From positions 1 to 40,539 of the forward strand of contig JARFUG010000026.1 of assembly GCA_029289095.1 (NCBI GenBank): a stretch of 40,539 nt of DNA, written 5' to 3'. Shown piece after piece: positions 26,552 to 34,722 of the stretch. The notes under the pieces are model-generated. The model was not told the origin of the DNA. It searched no databases and saw only the letters and a program-made list of their open reading frames with translations. Each line of letters begins with the position of its first letter. Positions within the stretch are counted from its first letter, which is position 1. The DNA comes from Desulfuromonadales bacterium. Lineage in GTDB: Bacteria > Desulfobacterota > Desulfuromonadia > Desulfuromonadales > JACZKF01. Both the position numbers and the translations under genes were made by a program.

Positions 26552-28574
26552 GAAGCGCCGTCTCCCCCCTGAGCGCCTCACTCATAAGCCCACCGACGTC
26601 GATAACGAGGATCGTCTTGTTGTTGCCGAGATCGGCCGCCCCGGCGATCCCCTTGACGAAAGAGAGCGAGGCGCACAGCGACTTGATCACCACGTCCTGC
26701 TGACCGAGAAGCTCGTCGACGACGATCCCCATCCGTTTTTCCGCAAGGCCGACAACGGCCACGAAAAAAGAGTCCGGCGGCGCGCTGGGAGCCGGAAGAT
26801 CGAAGACCTTGCTCAGATGCACCAGCGGAAGGGTATTCTGTCGCAGGTCGATGACTTCACGCCTCTCGATGGTGCGCACCTTGGACGTATGGACCATAAG
26901 GGTCTCGAGAACGGAGCTGATCGGTATCGCATACGTCTTGGTACGCGAACGGACGATGAGGGCCTTGATGATGGCCAGGGTGATCGGCAGGGTGATGGTG
27001 ATGGAGGTCCCTTGGCCGACCCGGCTGTCCATTTCGACCATCCCCGAGAGTTCGGCGATGTTGCTCTTGACCACATCCATCCCGACTCCGCGTCCTGAAA
27101 GATCGCTCACCTCGTCCCGGGTCGAGAACCCCGGGGAGAAGATGAGATCGAAAATGTCCTGCCGCGACAGATCGATCCCGTCGGAGACGAGTCCGCGCTC
27201 GACAGCTTTGCGCCTGACCTGCTCAGGGTCGATCCCCCGACCGTCATCACGAACTTCGATGGCGACGTTGTTCCCTTTCTGGGCTGCCCAAAGGCTGATC
27301 GTCCCCTTCTCCGGTTTGCCGGCCGCAAGGCGTTCGGCGCTCGACTCGATGCCATGATCGATGGCGTTGCGGATGATGTGCACCAGAGGGTCGGAGAGCC
27401 GCTCCATGATCAGCTTGTCGAGCTCGGTCTCGGCGCCGCGAATATCGATTTCGACCTTCTTTCCGTGTTCGCTCGAGATCCGGCGCACGATGCGGTTGAG
27501 CTTGTCGAAGAGCTGCGAAACGGGGACCATGCGCACTTCCATGACCCCCTTCTGCAGCTCATAGAGGCGTCGCTCGAGGGTGCGGGTCGCTTTCTGCAGG
27601 TCCCGGGAGCGCTCGCTATCCCCTTCGGCCTTCAGCCGGTCGGCAAAGTCGGCGATGGCGCTCTTCGACAGAACGAGTTCACCGACGATGTTCATCAGGT
27701 AGTCGAGCTTTTCGATGTCGACCCGGACCGTCTGGCTGATCGATCGCAGCGAAGAATTTTCGATCGCATCGTTTGCGGCGAATGCCGCCTCTTTCTCGAT
27801 GGGGGCTTCGATTTCAGCAGGAACGATGCAGGCCGCCTTTTCGTGAAGAAGATCCTCGACATCGAGGCTGTCCCCTTTCAGAAGAGACTGGATGGAGTCG
27901 GCCGTTTCGCTCGTGGCGACGAGAAGTTGAAAAGCGATCTTGTCGGGTTCGCTGCTGGCGCTCGGGAGGGTGCTGATGACTTCGGCGCGACCCTTGATGG
28001 CCGCATGCACTCCGGAGAGGTCGACGTCGAAGCTGTGGAGGGGGAAAAGAGCATTGACCCGCAGGATGTTGCGCTTTTTCTTCAGGTTCTCCAGCAGGCG
28101 GTGCTCTTCATATTCGGTAAGGGCCTTTCGGATTTCGGGATCGAGTTGGAGAGCCCCCCAGACGTCCTCGCCTTCGGCGTCGTCGTCCTTGAGGATTTCG
28201 TCGATGCGGGAGAACAAAGGGGCCAGATCGACGGTGAACCGCTCGTTGTCGACCTTCCCGCCTACCAGCCGGCTCAGCATCTCCAGGCCGCCGAAAAGAA
28301 TTTCAACGACAGGCGCATTCAGCGCGATCTTGCCCATTCGCAAACTGTCGAGAAGATTCTCGAGGTGATGAGCCAGTTCGGCGATATCGTCGAAGCCGAA
28401 CATCCCGGAGATCCCCTTAAGGGAATGGGCGCCCCGGAAAATGCCGTTGAGAAGTTCAGGATCGCACTCTCCACCATCTGCACAGTCGCCAAGGGCGACG
28501 AGGTCGAGGTGGAGCTTCTCGATGATCTCTTCAGCCTCCGCCAGGAACTCCTTGCTGGCCCGCTCGTTTGCCAC
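26544..28574 (-). CDS. cheA: Chemotaxis histidine kinase CheA
   Basis: 676-residue receptor-coupled kinase. The P1 phosphotransfer domain has His50 in GAHSLKGISGMFGF. The middle region (about 125-280) does not read as a standard CheY-binding P2. P3 follows (VDIEKLDYLMNIVGELVLSK). The P4 ATPase has DPLVHIIRNAIDHGIES, DDGRGID and DLSGRGVGMDVVK, and the protein ends in P5 (LPLVHL and after). No fused receiver is present. The start is GTG after AGGAGG, which itself overlaps the cheY stop codon (TAGGAGG). It phosphorylates the two local receivers and probably CheB. Confidence 0.96.
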   Translation of the reverse strand: MANERASKEFLAEAEEIIEKLHLDLVALGDCADGGECDPELLNGIFRGAHSLKGISGMFGFDDIAELAHHLENLLDSLRMGKIALNAPVVEILFGGLEMLSRLVGGKVDNERFTVDLAPLFSRIDEILKDDDAEGEDVWGALQLDPEIRKALTEYEEHRLLENLKKKRNILRVNALFPLHSFDVDLSGVHAAIKGRAEVISTLPSASSEPDKIAFQLLVATSETADSIQSLLKGDSLDVEDLLHEKAACIVPAEIEAPIEKEAAFAANDAIENSSLRSISQTVRVDIEKLDYLMNIVGELVLSKSAIADFADRLKAEGDSERSRDLQKATRTLERRLYELQKGVMEVRMVPVSQLFDKLNRIVRRISSEHGKKVEIDIRGAETELDKLIMERLSDPLVHIIRNAIDHGIESSAERLAAGKPEKGTISLWAAQKGNNVAIEVRDDGRGIDPEQVRRKAVERGLVSDGIDLSRQDIFDLIFSPGFSTRDEVSDLSGRGVGMDVVKSNIAELSGMVEMDSRVGQGTSITITLPITLAIIKALIVRSRTKTYAIPISSVLETLMVHTSKVRTIERREVIDLRQNTLPLVHLSKVFDLPAPSAPPDSFFVAVVGLAEKRMGIVVDELLGQQDVVIKSLCASLSFVKGIAGAADLGNNKTILVIDVGGLMSEALRGETALHV

Positions 28575-28585
28575 CTCAGCGCCTC

Positions 28586-28969
28586 CTAGTGAAGATGTTT
28601 CTGGATGAAGGCCCGCAACTTGTCCGGATCGAAGGGCTTGACCAGGTAGTCGTCGGCGCCGAGGGAGAGACCTTTCTGGCGGTCGCGCTCGCTCCCTTCG
28701 GTGCTGACGATCAGCAGCGGAAGATTTTTGTACTGGAGGTTGCTGCGAATGAATCTCACCAGTTCCAACCCGTTGATGTCGGGCATGTTGACATCGGTAA
28801 TGACCATGTCGACTTTTTCCCGCGGAAGAATCCTCAGCGCTTCGAAACCGTTAACGGCCTCGATGACCTCGTAATCTCCGATCGCCGCGATGGTGGCGCA
28901 CAGCAGGGAGCGCATGGTTGGCGAATCGTCAGCAACCAGAATCTTCTTGCACACGTGAGCCTCACTCAA
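28586..28969 (-). CDS. cheY: CheY-like response regulator
   Basis: 127-residue single receiver domain. It has Asp14/Asp15, phospho-acceptor Asp59 (DMVITDVNMPDINGLEL), Thr90 and Lys111 (VKPF). I placed the start at the TTG 28969, because AAAGGAGG lies eight bases before it; a GTG seven codons upstream and a GTG within the next codons are alternatives. It directly precedes cheA and is the likely main output receiver. Without flagellar genes nearby, its target (motor, pilus or enzyme) cannot be told. Confidence 0.92.
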   Translation of the reverse strand: MSEAHVCKKILVADDSPTMRSLLCATIAAIGDYEVIEAVNGFEALRILPREKVDMVITDVNMPDINGLELVRFIRSNLQYKNLPLLIVSTEGSERDRQKGLSLGADDYLVKPFDPDKLRAFIQKHLH

Positions 28970-29017
28970 AATCGGCTCCTCCTTTACCACGACACATACC
29001 TGACATTCCGGCTGAAA

Positions 29018-30139
29018 CTATCGCAGTCCTCCCTGAAGTTTCCGCTCAAGAAGGGCCTTTTCCATCGCCATTCCAGCCTGCGAGAGGAAGATTTCAAGGG
29101 ACTCTGTATCACCGATTTCTTGACCGGCCGGAAAATTGTCTCCGTAGAGAAGTGCAACCGGTTTGCCTTCACTGAGAATAGGTCCGACAAAGACCTCTTC
29201 GGAAACCGCTCCGCCGAGAGCTTCTCGAAAGGAACGGCACCAGCGGGTTTCATCGAGCCGAATCTTCGCCGGCATCCTCTGTTCGAGAACGGCGCAGAAA
29301 GGAGACTCCTCACCGAGCGGAAAACACATCCGTCTCCCTCTCCTTCCGGCCTGGGGGGCTTCAATACCGAACTGACCGATGCCAACGATCTCCTCCTCCT
29401 TGACGAGGAAGACGACAGCACGGTTCATGAATTCACTGGCGAACCGCAGTACGAGCAGAACGATCCCCCCCCCGAGCGAGGGGTTGTGAAGCTCTTGCAG
29501 CATGCTCTTGAGAAGAGGCAGGCCGGCCGATGTATAGGTGTGGGCAGAAGGGTTCGGGCGCCCCTTTTCCTGCAGAACTTCCGAGCCAAGGTCGAGAAGA
29601 GACGCGCCCCCGGCCTGGCTCCCGGAGTCGCTGACGACTTCCGCCTGCGGGTCTCCCTCCCGGAAGAGATCGCGCGGCGAGAGGCCGCGTTCGAGCACTC
29701 CATAGTGCGGTTCGGGATAGGAGGATGAGGGATCGAAATCCTCCTTCACCTCGAAAGCATATCTCCCTTCGGTCCAATCGAAGAAACTTCGGGCGATTTT
29801 CCGCACACGACGCCTGAGAACCGAATCGACGGCAGCGTGCGGCACACCGAAGCGCCGGGAAAGGATTTCGGCCAGACGCGCCGGCTTGGGCATTCGGGCC
29901 TGCACGTCGATAGCGGCCTGAATTGTCTGCTGCGAAGCGATCTCGCTTTGCGCGATGATCTGACTGAACGGCTCGGGATGCTCGCTGGAGAACGCAAGAA
30001 CGATGTCGCCGTGCAGAAATACGACACGCCCTTCCCTTCCGGGCCTCTTGAGAGAGAGGACTCCGGACTTACGGCTCAGGTTGACGATCTGGAAGATGTC
30101 TCCCAGACCGAGATCTTCGAGATTTCCAGTTAAACTCAT
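29018..30139 (-). CDS. PATAN/DUF4388-GAF domain protein
   Basis: 373-residue soluble protein and first gene of the chemosensory operon. Residues 1 to about 150 match the PATAN (DUF4388) domain first seen in cyanobacterial PatA (SLTGNLEDLGLGDIFQIVNLSRKSGVLSL, VVFLHGDIVLAFSS). A linker follows, and residues about 190-370 look like a GAF domain (GGGIVLLVLRFASEFMNRAVVFLVKEEEIVGIGQFG, then VGPILSEGKPVALLYGDN). PATAN proteins take part in two-component and gliding/pilus signalling in several phyla, and GAF may bind a small ligand. It could be the soluble sensor or an output adaptor. No receiver or kinase part is present. Confidence 0.82.
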   Translation of the reverse strand: MSLTGNLEDLGLGDIFQIVNLSRKSGVLSLKRPGREGRVVFLHGDIVLAFSSEHPEPFSQIIAQSEIASQQTIQAAIDVQARMPKPARLAEILSRRFGVPHAAVDSVLRRRVRKIARSFFDWTEGRYAFEVKEDFDPSSSYPEPHYGVLERGLSPRDLFREGDPQAEVVSDSGSQAGGASLLDLGSEVLQEKGRPNPSAHTYTSAGLPLLKSMLQELHNPSLGGGIVLLVLRFASEFMNRAVVFLVKEEEIVGIGQFGIEAPQAGRRGRRMCFPLGEESPFCAVLEQRMPAKIRLDETRWCRSFREALGGAVSEEVFVGPILSEGKPVALLYGDNFPAGQEIGDTESLEIFLSQAGMAMEKALLERKLQGGLR

Positions 30140-30207
30140 GAGAAGGCCGCAAAAACCATCGATTGAAAATTAAAACCGGCCTAAAAGCTGGGAATTAAAT
30201 GAGATTT

Positions 30208-30236
30208 ACTATATCCCAGAGAATAGGCGAAGTAAA
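30208..30236 (-). promoter_or_regulatory. Candidate promoter of the chemosensory operon
   Basis: Minus-strand -35 TTTACT (30236-30231), 17-nt spacer, -10 TATAGT (30213-30208), 69 bases before the first gene. The inverted repeat CTGGGA-N20-TCCCAG (30188-30193 and 30214-30219) brackets the -10 and could be an operator. No sigma-54 or sigma-28 signature was seen. Confidence 0.5.
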
Positions 30237-30249
30237 GGTATTTATCCTG

Positions 30250-30335
30250 GCGCTGAACGGGCTCAACGACAGGAACGCTTTGGCAATCAACCCGGGCGGC
30301 GAAGGGGCGCTCCCCGGGTGTCTGGCGTTCAGCGC
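30250..30335. repeat. Nested inverted repeat at the 3' end of der
   Basis: The outer arms GCGCTGAACG (30250-30259) and CGTTCAGCGC (30326-30335) are perfect. Inside, ACCCGGG (30290-30296) pairs with CCCGGGT (30313-30319). The right outer arm covers the last codons of der. There is no T-run, so it is not a classical terminator, but it may protect or stall the der transcript before the chemosensory operon. Confidence 0.5.
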
Positions 30336-31639
30336 TCCCGATCTCTGAACTGGAGGCGGATGGGTGTGCCGGAGAAACCGAAAACCTCACGAATCTTGTT
30401 GGTGAGATAGCGCTCGTAGGAGAAGTGAATCCCTTCGGCGCGGTTGACGAATACCACGAAAGTCGGAGGGCGCACCGCCGTCTGGGTGGCATAGAAGAGT
30501 TTGATGCGCTTGCCCTGGAAGACCGCCGGCGGGTGGGTCCTCTCCGCATCGGCAAGGACCTGGTTCAGGGCCGATGTCGGCACCTTCCTGTTGAACTCGA
30601 CCGCAACCTTCTCCACTTCCCCCATGATGCTGGAGACTCTCTGTCCGGTCAAGGCCGACACAAAAACGATTGGGGCATAGGGTATGAACTTGAAGCTCTC
30701 CCGGAGACGTTTGACGTACTCCCCCATGGTGGAGTTGTCCTTGACGACCTGGTCCCACTTGTTGACGACCAGAATGACGGCGCGTCCCTTCTCGACGGCG
30801 TAGCCTGCAATGGTCAGATCCTGCTCCGTGATCCCCTCGTCGGCGTCGATGACGATGAGGGCGATATGTGCCCGCTCCATCGACTTGAGAGCCTGGATAA
30901 CCGAGAACTTCTCGAGCTTCTGACTCACCTTCCCCTTGCGGCGGATGCCGGCGGTATCGATGAGAAGATAGCGTTTCTGGTTGTAGGCGAACGGCGTATC
31001 GACGCTGTCGCGGGTCGTTCCCGCCTGAGGGTTGGCAACCACGCGCTCAAAACCGAGGAGGCGATTGACGAGCGATGACTTGCCGACATTGGGGCGACCG
31101 ATGACGGCCAGGCGGGTCGTCCCTTCCTGAGCATCGCTTTTTTCGGCGGGAGGCAGAAGAGCCGTAACCTCATCCATCAGTTCGTGGATGCCGCGACCAT
31201 GTTCGGCAGAGACGGTGATGAGATGCTCGATGCCGAGAGAGTAGAACTCGACCGCGGCTTCCTCCTGGCGATCCCCGTCGATTTTGTTGACAACGTAGAG
31301 AACCGGCTTCTTCACCTTTCGCAGCATGGTGGCGACTTCCATATCGGACGGGGTGAGCCCGTCCCTGCCGTCCATCACGAAGAGGATGATGTCGGCCTCT
31401 TCGATGGCGAGTTGGGACTGCTCGCGCATCTGCACCAGGAGACTGTTCTCGCTGGCAGGCTCGAAACCTCCGGTATCGATCAGCATGAAAGGAGGGCCGA
31501 AGCGGGTGACCTCGGCGTAGTTGCGATCCCGCGTAACACCGGGGAAATCCTCCACGAGCGCCTTGCGCTGTCCGAGGATACGATTGAAGAGGGTCGATTT
31601 GCCGACATTTGGCCGGCCGACGATGGCGACGATTTTCAT
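30329..31639 (-). CDS. der: Ribosome biogenesis GTPase Der (EngA)
   Basis: Essential double-GTPase that matures the 50S subunit. The 436-residue protein has two G domains, each with a P-loop GRPNVGKS (residues 8-15 and again near 185) and NKxD motifs (VVNKID, VVNKWD). The C-terminal KH-like domain ends at [12 protein letters not shown]-type sequence (SGTPIRLQF). No clear ribosome site precedes the ATG. It lies downstream of era with a 206-base gap containing an inverted-repeat element. Confidence 0.97.
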   Translation of the reverse strand: MKIVAIVGRPNVGKSTLFNRILGQRKALVEDFPGVTRDRNYAEVTRFGPPFMLIDTGGFEPASENSLLVQMREQSQLAIEEADIILFVMDGRDGLTPSDMEVATMLRKVKKPVLYVVNKIDGDRQEEAAVEFYSLGIEHLITVSAEHGRGIHELMDEVTALLPPAEKSDAQEGTTRLAVIGRPNVGKSSLVNRLLGFERVVANPQAGTTRDSVDTPFAYNQKRYLLIDTAGIRRKGKVSQKLEKFSVIQALKSMERAHIALIVIDADEGITEQDLTIAGYAVEKGRAVILVVNKWDQVVKDNSTMGEYVKRLRESFKFIPYAPIVFVSALTGQRVSSIMGEVEKVAVEFNRKVPTSALNQVLADAERTHPPAVFQGKRIKLFYATQTAVRPPTFVVFVNRAEGIHFSYERYLTNKIREVFGFSGTPIRLQFRDRER

Positions 31640-31724
31640 ATGCGTTATTCAATGCCCGGAAAATCCGGAGCTCCCGAAAAGATGAGATGCCGTATTGCGA
31701 GTATGTATCCTAACCTGGCACTTC

Positions 31725-31791
31725 ACCACCAAGGCACCAAGCGCACCAAGGAAACCTCTAGGTTCTCTTTGTGTCTTGGAGACTTGGTGGT
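31725..31791. repeat. CACCAAGG-type inverted-repeat element between era and der
   Basis: The left arm (31725-31756, three tandem CACCAAG units) and the right arm (31761-31791) form an imperfect hairpin of about 31 pairs with a 4-nt loop. It has no coding capacity. Its base composition and short tandem units differ from the flanking genes. Similar CACCAAGG repeats are scattered in many deltaproteobacterial genomes, which suggests a dispersed small repeat family. Confidence 0.7.
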
Positions 31792-31845
31792 AGGTTTTGA
31801 CTTTTTTCGAGACCATCTGAGCAGCTTGTGTGAAGTGTAGCCTTC

Positions 31846-32745
31846 TCAGTCGTAGCCGAATTCCCGAAGGAGGCGCTGCGATTCGGTCCAGTTGCGATCC
31901 ACCCGCACGAAGAGCTCCAGAAAAACGCGGCAGCCAAGGAGCTTCTCGATGTCGCTTCGAGCGCGTCGGCCGATGTCGCGAATCATGGCCCCTGCCTTTC
32001 CGACGACGATTCTCTTGTGCGTCTCGCGTTCGACATGAATGACGGCATGAATGACGACAAGATTGTTCGGCTTCTCCTCGAAGCTCTCCACTGTAACGGC
32101 AACGCCGTAGGGGATCTCTTCATGCGTCTGACGCAGCACCTGCTCCCTGACCATTTCGGCGACTATGAAGCGCTCAGGCTGGTCGGTAATCATATCTTCG
32201 GGATAGTACGGCGGCCCTTCGGGGAGCATCTCGCGCACAGCCCCGACGAGAATGTCGACACCTTCGCCGTTCAGGGCGCATATGGGAACGATCTGCCGGA
32301 ATGCGTGCCTCTTCGCCCATGAGTCAATGAGGGGAAGGAGCGCGGGTTTGGCCACTCTGTCGATCTTGTTGAGAACGAGGATGACGGGAGCACGCCCCTG
32401 AGCCAGAACCTTGAGGACGAAGTCGTCGCCTTCGGCCGTCGCAGAGGCGGCATCCACAAGAAAGAGGACGACATCGACGTCGGAACAGGCAGAGAGGGCC
32501 TGGTCGACCATGAACTTGTTGAGGCGACCGCGGGGCGGGTGAATTCCCGGGGTGTCGAGAAAAAGAATCTGCGCATCGGCACTGGTGCGAATGCCGAGAA
32601 TTCGATTTCGCGTCGTCTGCGCCTTGGGCGAAGTGATGGCGATCTTCTCCCCCAGAATGGCATTGAGGAGAGTCGACTTCCCGACGTTGGGGCGTCCGAC
32701 GATGGCGACGAAGCCGGAGCGAAATGCTTCTTGAGGAGTTTCCAC
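31846..32745 (-). CDS. era: GTPase Era
   Basis: 16S rRNA-binding GTPase of 299 residues needed for 30S assembly. The G domain has P-loop GRPNVGKST (about 17-25), DTPGIHPP and NKID. The C-terminal type II KH domain contains IVVGKAGAMIRDIGRRARSDIEK. The start is GTG with a weak ribosome site. It follows the radical SAM gene by 42 bases and belongs to the rnc-radical SAM-era-der group on the minus strand. Confidence 0.97.
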   Translation of the reverse strand: METPQEAFRSGFVAIVGRPNVGKSTLLNAILGEKIAITSPKAQTTRNRILGIRTSADAQILFLDTPGIHPPRGRLNKFMVDQALSACSDVDVVLFLVDAASATAEGDDFVLKVLAQGRAPVILVLNKIDRVAKPALLPLIDSWAKRHAFRQIVPICALNGEGVDILVGAVREMLPEGPPYYPEDMITDQPERFIVAEMVREQVLRQTHEEIPYGVAVTVESFEEKPNNLVVIHAVIHVERETHKRIVVGKAGAMIRDIGRRARSDIEKLLGCRVFLELFVRVDRNWTESQRLLREFGYD

Positions 32746-32787
32746 TTTGCAAAGCCTGTTGTTGAGGTTATCTCTGAGTCCGCAATA

Positions 32788-33864
32788 TCAGACCAGATGT
32801 ACGGCCATTTTGCCGACATCGGTAGATGGCGCGAGGCGTGAGGGGTTCAGGTTGCCGCTATCGAGTCTCCTGCAGAGATCATCGAGGGAGAACCGCTCCT
32901 GCTCGCATCGGATTTCGCTGCGACTGATACCGGCCCCCGGAAAGAGGTGCAGATCACCGAAACGTTCCTGGAACCAGAGCACATTCTCCCGCCTGTGCCC
33001 GATCGCCTCGGCAAGATCCGCCGGGTGAATTTCGATCCCCTTCTTCGCCGCACCAGACCGCCCCAGGAGCGTCAACGCCCTTCGCCACAGCCGCGAACGG
33101 ACGAGTTGCCCGAAGGCAGGGTGCCAGGGGCCGGCAAGAAAGGTTTCTTCGAGGTGCGGCGTTCCCTGCAGTCCGAGGCGAATGATCGGCATCGAAGCGG
33201 CCCTGCACGTCAGGAGCATGTCGGCACAGATCTCGATCGCCTCCTCCAGGGCGAAGGGGCGATAGGCTCCGCTTCGCCACATCGCCTCCATGGGCGTCCC
33301 GCGCAGAACGACGGCAGGATAGATGCGCAGAAAATCGGGTTGCAGCGCCAGGGCGCACTGCAAAGAGCGTCGTCCTTCCCCGGCGTCGCCGCCGGGAAGA
33401 CCGGGCATGAGCTGCACTCCGACGTTGAATCCGTATCGCCGCGCTCTGCCGATGGCATCGCACGCCGTCGCAGGGTTGTGCCCCCTGCCGCAGGCGCGAA
33501 GAACGGTCGCGCAAAAAGACTGGCATCCGACCTCGATCGTCGTCACCCCTGCATCTCTGAGCAGGCGCAGCGTCCCATCACCAAGGGCGTCCGGGCGGGT
33601 CGATATCCGAATTCCACCGGCGCGACCCCTTCTGACGAAATCCTGAGCGGGCCGCAGGTATTCAATTTGCAGCCTTTCGGAAAGGAGGGTGAACGAACCT
33701 CCGTAGAAGGCGACCTCGCCGTCCCCCTGCACCGGGAGCATCGTCTCCAATTCGCGAACCGCCTGATCGGGGGACGGAGTTCTGCCTCCCCTGCCCTCCT
33801 GCCGGCAAAAAATGCATCGATGAGGGCAGCCGGCGTGGGGGAGGAAAAGGGGATAGATCCTCAC
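32788..33864 (-). CDS. Elp3-like radical SAM protein of unknown function
   Basis: 358-residue iron-sulfur enzyme candidate. The radical SAM triad Cys13, Cys17, Cys20 (CPHRCIFC) is at the very N-terminus. It is followed by AFYGGSFT and ISTRPDAL, motifs shared with the Elp3/oxygen-independent coproporphyrinogen-oxidase-like radical SAM group, and IEVGCQSF. The acetyltransferase domain of true Elp3 is missing; the C-terminal 150 residues are specific to this family. The GTG start directly abuts the rnc stop codon (TAG then GTG), implying tight coupling to RNase III. A role in RNA modification is plausible from context but unproven. Confidence 0.85.
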   Translation of the reverse strand: MRIYPLFLPHAGCPHRCIFCRQEGRGGRTPSPDQAVRELETMLPVQGDGEVAFYGGSFTLLSERLQIEYLRPAQDFVRRGRAGGIRISTRPDALGDGTLRLLRDAGVTTIEVGCQSFCATVLRACGRGHNPATACDAIGRARRYGFNVGVQLMPGLPGGDAGEGRRSLQCALALQPDFLRIYPAVVLRGTPMEAMWRSGAYRPFALEEAIEICADMLLTCRAASMPIIRLGLQGTPHLEETFLAGPWHPAFGQLVRSRLWRRALTLLGRSGAAKKGIEIHPADLAEAIGHRRENVLWFQERFGDLHLFPGAGISRSEIRCEQERFSLDDLCRRLDSGNLNPSRLAPSTDVGKMAVHLV

Positions 33865-34560
33865 CTACGCCCCCAGGCGCTCGAGCGCTTCGCGCGCGGC
33901 CTGCTGCTCGGCGGCCTTCTTGCTCTTGCCGAGCCCGCGTCCGAGCGCCTCGACATCGTTTCGCACCTCTACGGTGTAGGTGCGGTCGTGGTCCGGCCCC
34001 TCGACTCCGAGCAAAACGTAGCGGGGGGGAGCATCCTTTCGGCCCTGAAGGATCTCCTGCAGGCGGGTCTTGTGGTCAATCCCAGCCTTGCGCCGGGCCG
34101 AATGCCGGATCGCGTCATCGAAGAGCGACTCGACGACGGCGCTCACCGGAGCGAGCCCGCCATCTCTGAAGACGGCGCCGAGCAACGCCTCGAGCGCGTC
34201 GGCGTTCAGACTGTCTTTGAGCCTTCCGCCGCTCTTCTCTTCTCCGCGCCCCAGCGCCAGACACTCGCCCAGTCCGATGCGACGGGCAATGAGAGCGAGT
34301 CCCTTCTCGCTGACGACTTCGGCCCGGATCCGGGTGAGTTCTCCCTCCGATTCGGAGGGGTAGAGGTGAAAAAGTCTGTCGCTCACGATGAGATCGAGAA
34401 CAGCGTCGCCGAGAAATTCCAGGCGCTCGTTGTAGGGAAGATCTCCAGCGCGTTCGTTGCTGTACGATTTGTGGGTGAGGGCCTCCTGCAGAAGAGATGC
34501 GTCTTTGAAGCGGTAGCCGATCCTCTCCTGCAGCAGAGCCTCACATGTGTTTTCAGTCAA
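33865..34560 (-). CDS. rnc: Ribonuclease III
   Basis: Double-strand-specific endoribonuclease for rRNA and mRNA processing. The catalytic domain has the signature NERLEFLGDAVLDLIV and the late DALEALLGAVF acidic residues. The double-stranded-RNA-binding domain is at the C-terminus (TRLQEILQGR onward, KSKKAAEQQAAREALERL). I placed the start at TTG 34560, six bases after GCGGAG, which gives 231 residues, the usual size. The frame is open for 31 more codons upstream, but that stretch would overlap the candidate promoter -10 at 34619-34624. Confidence 0.93.
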   Translation of the reverse strand: MTENTCEALLQERIGYRFKDASLLQEALTHKSYSNERAGDLPYNERLEFLGDAVLDLIVSDRLFHLYPSESEGELTRIRAEVVSEKGLALIARRIGLGECLALGRGEEKSGGRLKDSLNADALEALLGAVFRDGGLAPVSAVVESLFDDAIRHSARRKAGIDHKTRLQEILQGRKDAPPRYVLLGVEGPDHDRTYTVEVRNDVEALGRGLGKSKKAAEQQAAREALERLGA

Positions 34561-34618
34561 AACCAACTCCGCAGTCAATATTGCGAACAGGGTCCACAAA
34601 TCGATCAAGTATAAGCAT

Positions 34619-34624
34619 ATTATA
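34619..34624 (-). promoter_or_regulatory. Candidate -10 box for rnc-radical SAM-era
   Basis: Perfect TATAAT on the minus strand (34624-34619). No good -35 lies at the right distance (AAGGTT at 17 bases), so the promoter may need an activator or be weak. Its position fits the TTG start chosen for rnc. Confidence 0.42.
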
Positions 34625-34666
34625 CAGATCCGATCAATCCCAACCTTTCGCAATCCTGGAATTTCC

Positions 34667-34695
34667 TTGCCTTAAGCCGTCTGCCCTCCTATAAT
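34667..34695 (+). promoter_or_regulatory. Promoter of tmk-holB-ricT-metG
   Basis: -35 TTGCCT (34667-34672), 17-nt spacer, -10 TATAAT (34690-34695). It lies 28 bases before the tmk start, divergent from the rnc promoter region. Confidence 0.78.
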
Positions 34696-34722
34696 ACAAC
34701 GATTTGCATCAGGATGGATGGA

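Noticed and set aside
32947-34614. 555-codon plus-strand open frame
   Set aside because: Antisense to the radical SAM gene and rnc, both of which carry intact active-site motifs on the minus strand.
34561-34653. Upstream extension of rnc by 31 codons
   Set aside because: It would include the -10 box at 34619-34624, is hydrophobic and is not typical of RNase III. The TTG at 34560 has a ribosome site and gives the normal length.
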